Source of the DNA: Straminergon stramineum
Taxonomy: Eukaryota; Streptophyta; Bryopsida; Hypnales; Calliergonaceae
DNA length: 64,000 nucleotides
Direction: 5' to 3'
Assembly (NCBI GenBank): GCA_963920665.1
Contig: OY987268.1
Location: forward strand, 11,658,501-11,722,500
Shown: in pieces, positions 1 to 13,536 of the stretch
Position numbering within the stretch: position 1 is the stretch's first letter
How the letters are laid out: every line of letters starts with the position of its first letter
Made by a program: the position numbers and the translations under genes
Notes under the pieces: model-generated
Database searches by the model: none
What the model saw: only the letters and a program-made list of their open reading frames with translations
What the model was told of the DNA's origin: nothing

Positions 1-350
1 AAATCCTAAAGCAAGAATTGTTTTAATGTTAGCTTGAAGAAAAAAAAATGGGGAGAGTAATGTTGGTCCCCCCTTTTCTCAAATTCAATAAACCTTAAAG
101 CAACAATTGCTTAAGTATTAACTAGAAGAAAAAAATGGAGAAGGTAATGTACTAATGTTGATTCCCCCCTTTTCCCAAATTCCCTAAACACTAAATTGAC
201 AATTGCTTAAGTGTAAGCTTAAAGAAAAAAATGGAAAGAGTAATGTTGGTCCCCCCTTCTTCCAAATTCCATGAACGCTATAGCGAGAAGTGCTTTAGTG
301 TTAGCTTGAAGAAAAAAAATGGGGAGGATAATGTTGGTGCTAAGTCTCCA
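1..350. repeat. Minisatellite, unit about 87-96 bp, at least four copies
   Basis: Each unit reads roughly CTAAA...AATTGcTT..GT.TAGCTTGAAGAAAAAAATGG.GAG..TAATGTTGGT followed by a CCCCCC tract and TTTTCxCAAATTC. The AGCTT(G)AAGAAAAA anchor occurs near 31, 121, 216 and 303. The array is cut by the window start. Confidence 0.8.
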
Positions 351-3300
351 TCCAGTTACAAAACCCTAAACTAGTAAATGCTTCAAGGTGTGTCCAAGGC
401 AAGAACATGGGGAAGGTGATGAGCATTGTCCCATTGTACACAAGAAAATGAACCCCAAACCAAGAAGAGTTTCTAGTGTATTTGAAGATCATTTGTGCTA
501 GCCTAGAACAATAGAAAATGAAGGATGCTAAAACCAAACTTGAAAAAAATAAATTTCTAAAATAGAAAATGCTCAAAATAGTACATTCTGGAGGTTGTAT
601 TTCACTACAAAATATTGTAGACCCTCGATTTTGGTGCCTCACTCAATTAGGACTTTATTTGGAGAGGGAAAGTACAAAATAAGTGTCTTCTTCTTTAATT
701 TTTTTAAGCACTTTGAACTCAACTCTAGAACAAGAAAATTTGAAACTTAAGATTACTAGTATATTGAAATTGGAGAAAGAATTTTTTTTCTAGCTTACTT
801 CCTTAAATCTTTGGACTAACATTATATGCCATCAACTTTTACAGAGATTTGTTCAACACATTTTGAAATAATTCCATACAAAATCTTATAATTACATGAT
901 AGAAAATACAAATGTTGTGAACTATAACCCTAAATCAAAGAGAATTATAACTAAAACCCTGAATTACAAGACTCCTAGTTGTCAAAACCCTCATGTTGTT
1001 CTGAAACACTGAACTAGTAGCATCATGTATGTACATGGGACATAGGACATGCATAAGAGATGGGGCATGGGGTATGCATGCCTATGTTAAGTCCCAATGA
1101 TCCCATACATGATGGGTAAGGATTTAAACAATGCCCAAAACACTGCAGAATTACCTTGCGCAATTATTGTCAGATAAAAAAGATGCATACTATCGCATTG
1201 TAAATGAGAGCATTGTTTAAAAATGTATATTTACATATTTTTGGATGGATTTGATTACAATAATGTAGTGTGAAATATGAAGTCAGTTGAAGTAGCTTCA
1301 AAATGACTCCTTCTTGACAACCTATAAAGAGGAAGGATCATTGAAGAACTTCAAAAAATTGATATATAATTTTCTTTGTTTTTTTCACTGTGAATTTTAG
1401 TATGTCAAACTAGAGGGTTTTTCTGAGTTTCAAGATGAAGAACCTCAACTAGAGTTTAAATTTTAATTTCCCTTGTCACAACTGCCAAATCAACCTCTTT
1501 TGTCGTTGAATCTTGCACCGCCACATGAGTGTCCACAAGAAGAAACTGGGCCTTCTCGACCACCAAAACAACCTCAATTAGAGCAACAATGGCACGGGAA
1601 CCTTTAACACAGTACTCGAGCATTGGTGATTTTGTTGCAGGTTGGATGTGTTGAGTTTGGGAATTGAGAAGTGACATTCGAAGGGTGTTTTGAGGGTCTT
1701 AATGTTGACCAATATTATTGTATTGCTAGGCATGTCAAAAGGAGTCGTGAGTTGTGACTATCAACATTGGTTAGAAGGGTCAATCCTTTAACTAAGGCAA
1801 ACCATGTCAAATGTGTGGCAACTACCATCAAACGCATCCTTGAGTTATAAAAGATGGAATGATATTCTAATTGGAACTCTATTTTTTTACCTCTAATAGA
1901 CATACATTAGATCCTAGTTCCTATATTTTGTATTTAGAAGTAATTTCAAATTTTACATTATATATGTGAAATTGTAGGAGGGAAATATACAAATAGTTTA
2001 CCTTCTAGTGACTTTGAGGTAATTTATTTTCTAGCTAAATATGTAGAATGAGTTTAATGGTCAAAATAGATGCCCAATGGATAATAGGGAAGCCACATAA
2101 TCAAAGTATGGGCTGAAGTCCACTTGATTTGTGTGGTTAAGGTAGAAGATAAAGTGGAGGAAAAAGGGGGTACTATTCATCATCTATCTTGTTGTGTTTA
2201 TAAGGCCCAAATGTTTGAGGAGCCATAGTGTGTTGATTTTTGCGAATTTTAAAATGAAAATTGGAGTAGTTATGTATCATAGTGTTTTGTTTTTAAAATG
2301 ATCTTACTTGCTTGAATTGGAGTTTTCATTCAAAAGTTATGCTAGTTTGAGTGGATGAAGATCTATTGCCTTCTATACAGAAGGATAGAGACTTTGACTG
2401 ACTGTAGAAGATGGAAAGGGTTTTTTTCTAATAAAAATTTGAGATAATGAAGAAGATTTTATTAGCGTTACATGAAGATATCATTCATTCTATTTGGAGT
2501 TTGTATGAGTGAGTTGTGAGTGTCGAAGTGAAGAAAGATCTATTGCATTCAATTTTAAGGGCCGAAACTTCAGGAGGACATAGAAGTTAGATAGAATGTT
2601 AGATTGATTTGAGATTCAGAGGAAGAGTATAAATTTTTGTTAGCTTTCCAAAAAGCTATCAATCATTTCATTTGGACTTGTAAAATGTTGGTGGCATCAA
2701 AGTTCAACTAAGGAATTGGAGTTTGGAAGAGATTTTGAAGATTTGTGTATTGTAGCTTGCGGCTTTCAATTTCATTGAAAACTTTGTTGTTGCGGGCGGC
2801 ATGGTTCAAACCATTACTTAGCTTCATTTTGTGTTGTAGTAATGAAGTGGAGTTAATGGCCCACATAGTAGAAAATTGCTTTGTTCTCACAGTGAGATAT
2901 GATTGCTAGTCACCAAAAGTTTGAAATTTAGGAGCCAATCTTCAGATGATTCAGTTCATCGTCTGACAGTCCCATTTTACTTGTTTGAGGCCTATAGTTT
3001 CTTATCACCTACCTAGATCGTTACACCCATTTAGAGTCCATTCCAGAATAGGCCAACGAGAAGCAATTCCACAACAATTTACAAGATTCAACGAACAAGA
3101 TTCAAGATTTTACACAAATACATTTACTTGTGTTCTTTAGTCATTTCCTGAGGTAAACCTCTCTCTACTCGACAACACGTAGATGTCAATAGGGGAAAAA
3201 CTATGGCTACAACACGGTAAACCAAGAGTCAGCAAGGGCCAGAATGTGGTAGACTCATAAAATGGAGAGTGAGTTTTAGTGTGCACCATGTAAGACATCC

Positions 3301-5058
3301 AATTGAAGTCAAATTGGACTCTTTTCTTACTTTCTTGAACCTCATAAACAACCCTGGATAGTCAAAATTTTGAGAAAAGTCAAACTCCAAGTTTTGAATT
3401 TTTGACCTTTTTAATTACTTTTCTAAACACTAATTGTTGCTTGCAAAATGGACCGAGACTACGAGGTAGGAGATTTATAGATTAATTTGGGTCTTCTAAA
3501 GACAATGGTGCAATTCATTTGGCATTTAGAGCATTTCTCCAAAATTTAAAGTAGTCATAATAATAGGGTAGAAATTTAAAAGTTAATTTAGAGGTTTTTC
3601 CTAGGAGTAGTTGTTAGGTAACTTGAGGGGGGAGGAGGCCTTGAAAATGTATAAAAGGCCTCCCCTCCTCTCACTTTGCACCTCTTTCTTCATTTTCTTG
3701 TTTGGCCAACCTGAGGCCTTCTGCACTTACTTTTGTAACAGGCCAAACCATGGCCACATTATTTGAATTTTGGCAATTTTGCCAAGAACCTTGCTTGGAT
3801 TGCATTTAGAGCTTTTCTCTTTGTTTTTTATTCACTTTTCTTGTGTTTTTGAGCCTATTTCAAAGGATGTTGGGGTCCCTTTGAAATGCTTGCTAACCAT
3901 TACATGTTGTAGTCATTTTTCACTAACATTGAAGTCTTTTGTTGTGTTTGAAGTCCGTTTTGTATACTAACCATTACAAGCAAGCTTAGTATGTGGGATT
4001 TCCCATCTTTTGGAGAAAATCCCCTACAAGTCTTGTTGCTAACAATTTGCATGTTTGTTGTGGTTTTTTTCCCTTGTAAGTGTTTTGTGTACTAACAATT
4101 ATTCCATTGAGCTTTTTGTATGGATTTCCTACCATTGGTTTGCAAAAATTCCCCTAGAGCCTTGACATAGGAATATGTGGTCCAAGTGTGGTTTTAAAAG
4201 TATTTGAAGAGATCTTGAGTTGGATCCAAGGCTCTTGATGTCATATGTGTAATGGAACTCTTGCAAAATTGTTCCAGAATTTGAGGTTAACCCCTCTAAT
4301 ATAGCAAAGCTATGGCCCTAGGTGTCCTTCCTTTAGTACATATTAGTCAAGTGCTTTCAAAAAAACTCTTTCAAATTCACGCCTAAGCCCTCCAAACAAC
4401 GAAGCTTCGTCCCTAAGACTAAAATTGTGACATTTTCTTGTATGGAATTTCCTAACTGGGAATTCCATAAATCCCCTTCGATTGTTTTTTCTTAAGCCAA
4501 TTTGCCCAAATCTGATCAATGAAGGCTTAAACCCCTTGACAACTGTAGAAAAAGTGGCAAGCTATCGGAAACTCCAAGCAGGTCAGTAGGAGGGTCGGAC
4601 ATGTGGGTATTGGGATCAACTAGGTCGGACAAGCAGGTACCTTGATTACTCACCATACATAACTGGTTACCATCTCATTTCATTCTACTAGACCGAGATC
4701 CCCTCGGGTTAATTTCCAAGTCTAATTTGAATTACTTTCCATCTGATTTCATTTCAAAAAGTTTGGAAGCCCAACTAGGTGTTGAAAAACTCAAAGAATT
4801 GAAAACAAAATCTACCCTCAAGGTGAAGCCACCTAGCTAAATCTCTGTCTTCTCTTTTTAAAGCTTTATACTAGAAATCAAGCCACATACACTTGGAAAA
4901 CTAGTTTGGAGTCATGTGGTCAAATTTCAATTGTTAGTGAGATTATTAAATTTTCAAAGTCAAGTTCTATCCAGTCAGAGACCTACTAAGACAAATTCAA
5001 AAATTTGGATTAAGCAATTGAGAGGGGCTCAAGCCACCACATGACATAACACAAGCTC
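351..5058. other. Gene-free AT-rich flank
   Basis: No credible gene is visible on either strand. It holds many short near-repeats. Around 3900-4150 there is a loose repetition of 'ACTAAC(C)ATTAC / GGATTTCC / AAATTCCCCTA' phrases, and near 3650 a TATA box sits inside a hairpin. It may be decayed retrotransposon sequence, but no coding trace could be read. Confidence 0.5.
3631..3667 (+). promoter_or_regulatory. TATA box inside a GC hairpin
   Basis: GGAGGAGGCCTT and AAGGCCTCCCCTCC are inverted arms around GAAAATGTATA, so TATAAAAGG (3650-3658) overlaps the second arm. It could be the promoter of a decayed LTR element. No gene follows directly. Confidence 0.3.
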
Positions 5059-5061
5059 TTA

Positions 5062-5562
5062 GAGCATCTCCACCAACCCACCCGAGATGGGCCGCACCAA
5101 ACTGCAATTCACGCATGTCAAGCATGATCCGGGGACCACATAATTATTGTTGTCCCACTGGCACAACACTACAAGGACATAATATCATGTCAAGTCCCGC
5201 TTCTCGAGGCTGAGCGTTAATGACCTGCCAAAATGGGGGGTTGACCTAGCTCTTCGAGCACTTGAGGGGAAAAAAAAAATGAGCAAGTTGGAGCTTTAGG
5301 AAACTTTGTCACCCCACCATGCTGCCTGCTCTTCTTGACTTATTGACCACAACCTCAAGGAGCCATGAAAATCTGTGTCATACTTGTTTAGCATGGAGCA
5401 AGTCAAATCGCCCAAACACTGCAGGTTCTAGTGTGGGAGACAAGAAGTGGCGTGGCCTGCGTTGAAAAATGAAAAAGGTTGCAACCGGTGGGAAGCAAAA
5501 TCTCTCTTCGTCGAGCTAAACCCTTTGACACATTAGTGTGGCGCAGGCTGGTGGAGATGCTC
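5062..5562. mobile_element. PIF/Harbinger-type MITE (501 bp)
   Basis: Terminal inverted repeats GAGCATCTCCACCAACC and GGCTGGTGGAGATGCTC match at 16 of 17 positions. They are flanked by the 3 bp duplication TTA (5059-5061 and 5563-5565). Both the GAGCATCTCCA start and the TTA target fit Tourist/Harbinger elements of plants. The interior is clearly richer in GC than its surroundings and has no transposase; small open frames here are incidental. Confidence 0.88.
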
Positions 5563-5879
5563 TTAACCAGTTCAACATCAAAACTCAATTTCTCATTGTT
5601 GGTCAACTCATCACTCAAAAGTCAACCTTCCCACTTGGTCAACTCATGTTGGCTAGATAACCTAGTTGTGCAAACTGAAGCTCCAAATCATCTCCAACCT
5701 CTAGCTTCACACGTTGCTGTGCAAATTTCTCCCATTTGACTTTGTTTGCAAACATACAATGGAACAACAAGTTGATTAGGAACAAGTGATACTAATTAGG
5801 ATGCATTTTGGACTTGAGGTTTAGTAGTAAGGGAAGAAGTTGCAAGTGAAGAAAAGCCACTCATTTGGAATATTTAACT

Positions 5880-7780
5880 CGTAGCTCAAGGTTGGAAGTT
5901 GGATAGAAGACAAATAGGAAAAAACAAAAAGAGAGAAAAGTTTACTTTTGAGATTGTAGGAATTAGTTAGTAGTTACTAGAAGTCAAATCCATTTGTCTT
6001 GAAGCAATTGTTGCTTTTTGATGAATTAGCAAGGAATTTAGAAGATTAGATTTGATAGGATTTCATTTACAAAAAATATCTAGAAAGAAAAGGAGAGAAA
6101 GAAAAGAAAAAAGAAAAGAGTTGGAACGAGCTAGAAAGAGTCTTTAACATCTTTCAATGAACTACCTACTTCACCAACATTTCAAAAACCAACATAAAAT
6201 GGACATGGATGGAGTACGCCACGAAGACGTAGGTGTGATGTACAACCATGAGAGCTTGGAGGTTGCCAATCTCGAGGTATGTTCGTAAACATTTGCCTTT
6301 GTTTCAATTTACCCAAAAGAATTAGATTAGTGTTAGTCATTAGCATTAGGAGTTAAGAATTAGATTCAAACCATTAGGGTTTTTAGAAAGTAGAATTTGA
6401 GTGAAAAAAATAGTTACAGAAATTTGATAGCTATCCAAAAAGTTGTTAAATATAAGAGATAGACAAAAACTCCAAAAGTTATGCTTGAATGAAAAGTAGT
6501 TGAAATTTGGATGAAAAGTTAGGAAATCATCCAAAAGAATCAAGGAAAGAATCTCAGAATCTAGAGTAGAAGTGAAAGTCGAAAGTAGAAGAAAAAGTTA
6601 ATTTCAAAAGTAAAAGGTGAAAGAAATTAATGGATGAAGTTTGATGATCCAATTGCCAATCAAACTTTGTCCGTGGATAACTTTTGCTAGGAAAGTCAAA
6701 AGTATAAGTGTTAACCTTTCCCGAGAGGTAACTTTAAGTGACTTTTACTTTTGAATTTACTTAATCCTAAAAATAGCAAGTAGGATCTATACCTTAAGAT
6801 TGTTTGTTTGTTTGTTTGTTACATTAAGATCTCCTAGACCGTGTGTCCCCCGGTCAAGTTCTTGGTACCGTTGGAAAGCCCTCGGCGAGGAGGGGTGCGT
6901 GGGCTTTGCTTTGTGGCATTTAGATCTACGATGTGAAAGTTATTGAATTTCTAAGTTTTTATGAATTAAAAAATTAGAAAATTAGAAAAATACTTTTACT
7001 TTTCTTCTAACCTTGACAACAACACAAGGCACACTAGTAAAAGTTAAAAGATGCAATTAGAACAATAGGGAATTAAAAGGAATCTTTTGAATGAATCTTA
7101 GGAACAATTTAGGATTAGAATCTCTTAAAGCAAAATTTCAGGGTTCCAAAACTTATTTAACTTTAGGAAATAGGTTAGTATTGAAGAAGTTAGAGTAGGA
7201 TGAAGAATTAACCAACATTAGGAAGGATTTGGATGAAAGTCAACCAAAGTTGACCAAAACAAGTAAAATTGAGAACTGAGGAAGAAGATAAAAATTAGGA
7301 AATAACCCAAAAACTCAAAGTGGATTTTGATAGTTAGAATAGAATTAAATAACGGATGAAGTTTTAAAACATTAGATCAGAAACCAAACTTCATCCGCAA
7401 TTATCTCATCATAGAAAATTTGGATTTACAATTTCTTTATCATTTTGGAAAGGGTATTTCAAACCCTACAACTTGACCTACTTTGTCCTTTTGATTGATT
7501 AATCTTCAATGGGCCTAACTTGGGAGATAAATCCCAAGGCCAAAGTCATTACTAATTTGTTTGAGGTGGATTAAGTTTCAATCAGGGATTTCATAGAAGA
7601 ATTTCAATACTAAAGATCCATTTCTTAGAAGGCGTATTTTGAATTTTACCTATATACACCCATATGACAACCTTACAACACAAGAACCCGGTTATGTTCG
7701 CTTAATTTCCAAGGGTAGGAATCAAGTGCCCACACTAATGGCCTAAAGTTTCATTGTATCTACTTGTTAGCGATAGAAAT
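5880..7780. repeat. Dispersed repeat, copy 1 (related to 40000-41790)
   Basis: Shares ordered landmarks with 40000-41790: a short frame ending ...GAG followed by GTATG (about 6207-6285), a GGATGAAGTTTG...CAAACTTtgTCC stem with ATAACTTTTGCTAG after it (from 6632), a second stem near 7354-7396, and AAGATCCATTTCTT.GAAGGC near 7614. Probably a decayed retroelement; no enzyme domain could be read. Confidence 0.5.
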
Positions 7781-8039
7781 ATGATTCTGGAATTCTTATT
7801 CTTGGACATTATATATACGGATTATTGCAAGAAAAGTCAATCATGAACTTTGCGTCAAACAAGTTAGTATTGGGAGTACCATAAGCTTTTGAAATAAGAA
7901 AATAGACAAAATAAATAAAACAATAGAATTCTAGAAATAATATATTTCTAAAAATTTATGCCTAAAAATAGTCTTTCCACACATTATACATAGTAATAGG
8001 TGCTTCAATGTTTATGCTTGTAGAAAATAGTCTTTAAAT

Positions 8040-8244
8040 CACTACAAGAGAAAGGGGTGTTTTAAATATAGTCCTAGTAGTATAGTACTTCAATTAGTGA
8101 CTGGAAAGGGGTGTTTTTAGTAAAACATTTACTAGAAATACATTTTCTTTTAGTAAATTTTTACTATAAACACCCCTTTCAAGTCATTACTTATAGGCCT
8201 ACACTACTAGGACTATATTTAAAACACCCCTTTCTCTTGTAGTG
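8040..8244. mobile_element. CACTA (EnSpm)-type MITE (205 bp)
   Basis: Starts CACTACAAGAGAAAGGGG and ends with its inverted copy CCCCTTTCTCTTGTAGTG; the arms continue inward for about 42 bp almost without mismatch. The 3 bp duplication AAT flanks it (8037-8039 and 8245-8247). CACTACAAGA is the standard plant CACTA terminus. A second inner palindrome (AGGGGTGTTTTTAGT / ACTATAAACACCCCT) makes the whole unit a long hairpin. Confidence 0.92.
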
Positions 8245-8247
8245 AAT

Positions 8248-11200
8248 ATTTAGTTTAAAAAAACATTTATTTTTTAGAGAATTTAAAACCTAAAGTATCT
8301 TGACAATGTTTTTTCAAAATGACTTTCAAAATTGTTGATTCTCATGGGAAGACTAAGAATGGAAAAAACGAAAAAATCAAAAAATTTGTGTATCCAACAG
8401 TGTAATCTTATTCTAGACTAGTTTGAGAATGTTGGGGAGGAATTTGAGAAATTTTGATCTTGTAGATTGTGAAGTAATGATATTTAAAGTAGGGGGAAAT
8501 GTCTTTTCCACCTTACTATGAATTGTCTTGATTTAAAATATTTTTATTTTATATTTTGAATTTTTTTAAAATTATGTTACAAAATGGAATTCCAAATTTA
8601 GGGGAAGGATTTATAAAAAAAATGATATTCATTCTTTTAAAGATTATTAGATAGAAGTAGGTACAAGACGAAGGAAAAAACTAAATCATTAAGAACTCTG
8701 AAGTTGAAATTGAAATAGCCAATCCTACCAATGAGATTATTGTCCTCTAAAACTTAATTCCTTGTAGATCTCTTAAAAAGGGGTTTGAAACCAATCAAAG
8801 CATTGGTAGGTTCATATGAAGCCAATTTTTAGTGGATGAAAAGTGAGTTTTTTTACCAAAGAATCAAAGCTAGTATAAACTTTCAAAAAGTATAATTTTT
8901 ATTCTAGACTTTGAGTACTCAAGTCAAAAGTTATGGGGCCCAAAAGTTTAGGGCCACCTTGGGCAATGTGCTAATATAGAGGTCAAGCAATTCGGCAAAT
9001 TGTAAATTTTTTCTTGAGTGCTTATATCTTGCAATTTATAAAGCTAAATGGATTGGAATTTTATTCCATGATTTTTCACACTAAGTTTTGGTCATGATGT
9101 GTTGTTGAAAAAGATTAAAAAATGTTCTTTTTCCAATTCTTACTCAGTGCCCTAAAAGGTAAAATGGTAGTTTTAGAACAACTTTAGAACCATTGTCTCA
9201 AATTCTAGTGTAAATTCATGAGATTTTTATTTTAGAACTTGATTAAGAAAAGAAAAGATTTTTGTTGAAGGTTGAAGATTTTGATCCTTCCAAAGAATGA
9301 ATTTCCCCAAAAAATTGAAATCTTACTCATGTAGTTGCTTTCAATTGACATCTTCTCAATGCAAGATGAATTGGGGTATGTTATACACTTCCATTATCTT
9401 GAAAATTGGCATGCAAGGAACTAACATAACTACCTTTATAATGGTGATAATTCCCTAGTGCCTCCTTCTCCACAAAATTGAGTCAAAATATTCTAACCAT
9501 AAGTTTAGGCAAGTCCTACAAATTCTTTTCCTCTAACTTCAAACATTATAATTTCACAATGTAGACTGAAATCTTTCCATACATTTATGTAGTAGTTTAT
9601 TACAAATGTGTACTGTCGAAAGTTTGAAAAATGTTTTTATTGTTCAATTGTACTCAATACATTAAAAAGTGACAAATTAAAATATTTTTTAATAGTCAAG
9701 AAACTTTAGAAGGTAAAACAAAAAAATAGAAAACGTATAGGAGTTTAATTTTAGATCATTCCAAAAATTGCTTTCACAATCAAATTTCATAAGTTGATTT
9801 TTTAGGAAGATGTTCGATGGATTGCAAAACAATGCAATGTTCATCATCTTACACTTCTAATCAAAATGGAAAGAATTAAAGTAATCTATGTGAATATAAT
9901 TATATTCTATTAATTTTGTCTTTCTTTGCTTTTTAAATTTGTTTATGTGTTTGACCTTTAACATGTTGAGCTTAGAATGCTATGAAATTTTTTCTTAGGT
10001 ATTAAACTATTGATTGAAATAAATGATTTCTTCAAAAAGAATTTTTTTTCTTAACTTCAAAAATGTTTTAAAATCAATACAAAAATGAAACTCATGGGAA
10101 TTTATCCTAAATCCAATTGACCTCAAAGAAACTTTGTTCCTTTAAGTGTTAAACTACTCTTGATAAAAAAAATAATATCTTTGATGGTTTTGTAGATTCA
10201 ATAGAAATAAATGATGTGTTGTGATGATCTGTGAACACTTATAAACCATAGATTTTAGTATTTACAAAAAAAAACTCTTTGTCTATTTGTACAAATTTAG
10301 GTGATACTTCAAATTTCAAATTCTTAATTTAATTTTTAACTTAGAAAACTAAAATAGTAGTGAAATCCCCGTAAATAAAAAATCAAGCCCTTCATGAAGG
10401 ATTATTTAGAAGCTATAATATATTTTGGAAAAATATAAAATAATTCTTCTAAGTATTGAATAGCCATGTGTACACATGTCATAAATTTGAGGTCTTTTGG
10501 TTAAAAATTAAGGCCAAAGAACCACCTTCATAAAGATTGGAGGCAAAAAATCAGGTCAATGTTTTTGCAATTACCATTCTATAATTGATGAGATAAACTC
10601 TTCCAATTTCAATATCTTTGGCACAAGCACTCTAAAATCCATATTCTAGATGGTGAATATAGTCCTTTTAGCCTCTTTTTGTCTAAATAAAGTATCATTC
10701 ATTAGAAATAATATTAAAATCTTTCAAAAGATAGACTACATTTATGACTAGTTTGAGAGAAATGAAGGCAATGATATATTGATACAAATTATAACCCAAA
10801 ATGTGCAAAAACTCCAAAATGATTTAGACTTTAAATGACTAAGGTTAGAATCCTATCAAATTTTTGATATGCATACCTTATTTCTAAAAGCTTTTATATG
10901 GTACCAAATAAATAACTATTTCCCTTTAAATCACAAATAGTTATATACAACTATGAGACTAAAAAAATTGCGATAATCTAAAGGCAATTATTTTTAGAGC
11001 ATTTTTATAAATTATTTTGAAATTTCAATGACCCTTGGGGTATACCCCTCTTCTCCAAATAGTAACTAAACAAATAAAAAATCAAATGATTCCTAATAAA
11101 AATTTCAATGTAAAATAATTAGTTCGTCTCTTGAACAAGCCCTAGTTGAATTAATTTTAACAATGCAATCCTATGTAGTTTCTTTCTTGACCACTCACAT

Positions 11201-11351
11201 TTGTTCATCATATTAGTGAGATTTAATGAAATTAATGTCACTTAGAAATTTAGCATCAATAAAAAAAATTGGTACAACAATTAGCACAATGCAAATATAA
11301 CTAAGCTTGCAATAGTTCAAAGAATGTGACATTGCCATAAATTAATGTCCC
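8248..11351. other. Gene-free AT-rich flank
   Basis: Long AT-rich sequence with no gene, RNA gene or recognisable element on either strand. Confidence 0.5.
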
Positions 11352-11355
11352 TTAA

Positions 11356-11931
11356 CCCTTTAAGGACCATGGTCGATTTGGGGGGCAGGCGTAGTTTTTG
11401 CATACATTTATGAAAAAGTGTTGTTTCATGCCCTATTCAAACATGTACTTTAAAATCGAATTGTAGAAATTGGCTCTATGGGTTAGATCCTTGAAGCAAT
11501 CAAAAAATGAAAGTGATCCAACGGTTCACATCCTTGTAATTACTCTTTGAAGATTGATGTGTCGTAAACACCCTTTGGCACTAGTTCTAATTAGGGTTTG
11601 CTACAATTGGGCATAAATTTGAGTATATGGTGTGAAAATCGACCAAAACCTTTTGTCCTAGTTCCTTTGCACATATATATAGTTGTCTTTTATATGAAAT
11701 ATGCATTTTTCTTTGAAAACTCCAATATGAAAGGTTAGGCCATTTCAAGTTTGAACAAGTACAACTCACTCAATTTTGCACGCATTCTCTTGAAATTGGC
11801 TCTGTTACGAGTGTATGAAGACACTCTAATTGCGTTCATCTCTAAGTTTTTTGAAATTAAATGTTCTATGAATAGTAGGAGACAAAAAGTTGTGAAATCA
11901 ACCAAAAAGTGGTTGACCGGTCCTTAAAGGG
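11356..11931. mobile_element. TTAA-bounded element (576 bp), piggyBac-like ends
   Basis: Inverted ends CCCTTTAAGGACC and GGTCCTTAAAGGG, perfect over 13 bp, sit between two TTAA tetranucleotides (11352-11355 and 11932-11935). TTAA duplication plus CCC-starting ends is the piggyBac pattern. It has no transposase, so it would be non-autonomous. Confidence 0.7.
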
Positions 11932-11935
11932 TTAA

Positions 11936-13532
11936 CTCCTAAGTGCTCAAGCAACCATTTTCTAGTTGCTACCCAACTTTGGGCCGCATTTTCCGGCAGA
12001 AAATAACTTTTTTCATTTTTTTGTCTAAAAGATTGGGTTGTCTTTCAATATTTACATTCTAAACTAAAATCACTCCAATGAAACAGAAATTATAATAGAA
12101 ATAGTACAAAGTATTTATGATTTGCCTAGTGTTGAAAAACTTACAATTTGGAGAAAGTGCTTGTGTTATGATTACTAGATCTTATTCCTTTTTTCACAAA
12201 TCATTAGAAACGATAATTTTAACCAATCTAAACAAATTTAAATGCTAAAGAGAGAAATTGTATTTTTGGTGAATTTTTTGCTTATCTTTGTTGATGCAAA
12301 CTTCAAAAAAATTCATCTTCAAAATTCATTCGAAGAGCATCTAAAAATATTTTTATAATTTCAACTGTATGGATACTCTCTACTTTTATGCTTCATAATA
12401 TTTTTGCTTATCTTTGTTGATGCAAACTTCAAAAAAGTTATAGAATTTGTATTTTATAACACATTTGTATTTTGTCGAAACCCTTTGGGCTTCTAGGGGT
12501 TAATAGTTTTAAATAAATGAAAAACATATGTTAAGTTAGCTACACTTTTTCAAATGTATTGTCTCTTGTCATAGATGCCTTTTGAAGTATTTCTATAAAC
12601 ACAAGGAGCATTATTAGAAAAACATTGATTTGGAATTTAGTATCATTTGCAAGGTTTTTTATTTCAATATTTTGGGCATTGCATATAGCAATCTTTACTA
12701 TAATGTTGAAGGGTATGGATGAACCATCCAAGCAATAAAGAAAATTCTATTTATCAATCAAAAAGTAAGTACATTCATCCAAAATACTTATACTATCTAA
12801 ATTTTTTGTAGCAATGTAGTGATTTCATCCATTTAGAAAGTAAAAATTTATCACCAAAGATTTGTTGGGAAAAAATTGTATTGCTTATTAATAAAATATC
12901 ACTTAAATAAAAACTTGGATATTTGGTGAAGAAATGATGGGTCTAATATATTAATGTACATATTATAAGCTATGAGAATTTTAATAGATTTTGGATTATA
13001 TAAGCTTATAATCTTCAAAATGTGAGGTTATCTTCAATTTTTGGATATATTTCAATCTACAACATAAGTGACCACAATTGATTTTTTTTGCCACATTAAT
13101 CAATTGCACAAAAATATAAGGATTTTTCTAAACCACATTAGAATTTAGTTTGGAGTTGATGGTTAAGCTCTTTAAATTATTTGAGACCCTAGGTAATTTT
13201 TTTCTCTCCTCTCCAATGTGAATCTATTCTTCCTATTTATTTTTCATATTTTTCAAACAATGATCCTTCATAGTTTGAAAATTTTCATTAAAAACAACTT
13301 CAACCATGTGACAACATTCATCAATGTTATATTTTTGTTGCTTTGGATTTAAAAAGTAGGCAATTTCTTTACCTTGCCTATATGAATCACTATGAATATC
13401 TTAAACCAAGCTCAAGTTTCCAAGTACATAAGTGGAAATGATAAAACCATCATTATTGAAAAAAAATTGAATTTGGGAGAATATTTTATTATTCTTTGAA
13501 ATTGATATATTTTGCTTTGAGTGGAGGCATAT
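11936..13532. other. Gene-free AT-rich flank
   Basis: Nothing recognisable, apart from an imperfect duplication of 'TTTTTGCTTATCTTTGTTGATGC' type sequence near 12277 and 12402. Confidence 0.4.
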
Positions 13533-13536
13533 TTAA

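Noticed and set aside
5403..5739. Overlapping open frames of 71 and 86 codons
   Set aside because: They lie in and across the edge of the Harbinger MITE and show no known motif.
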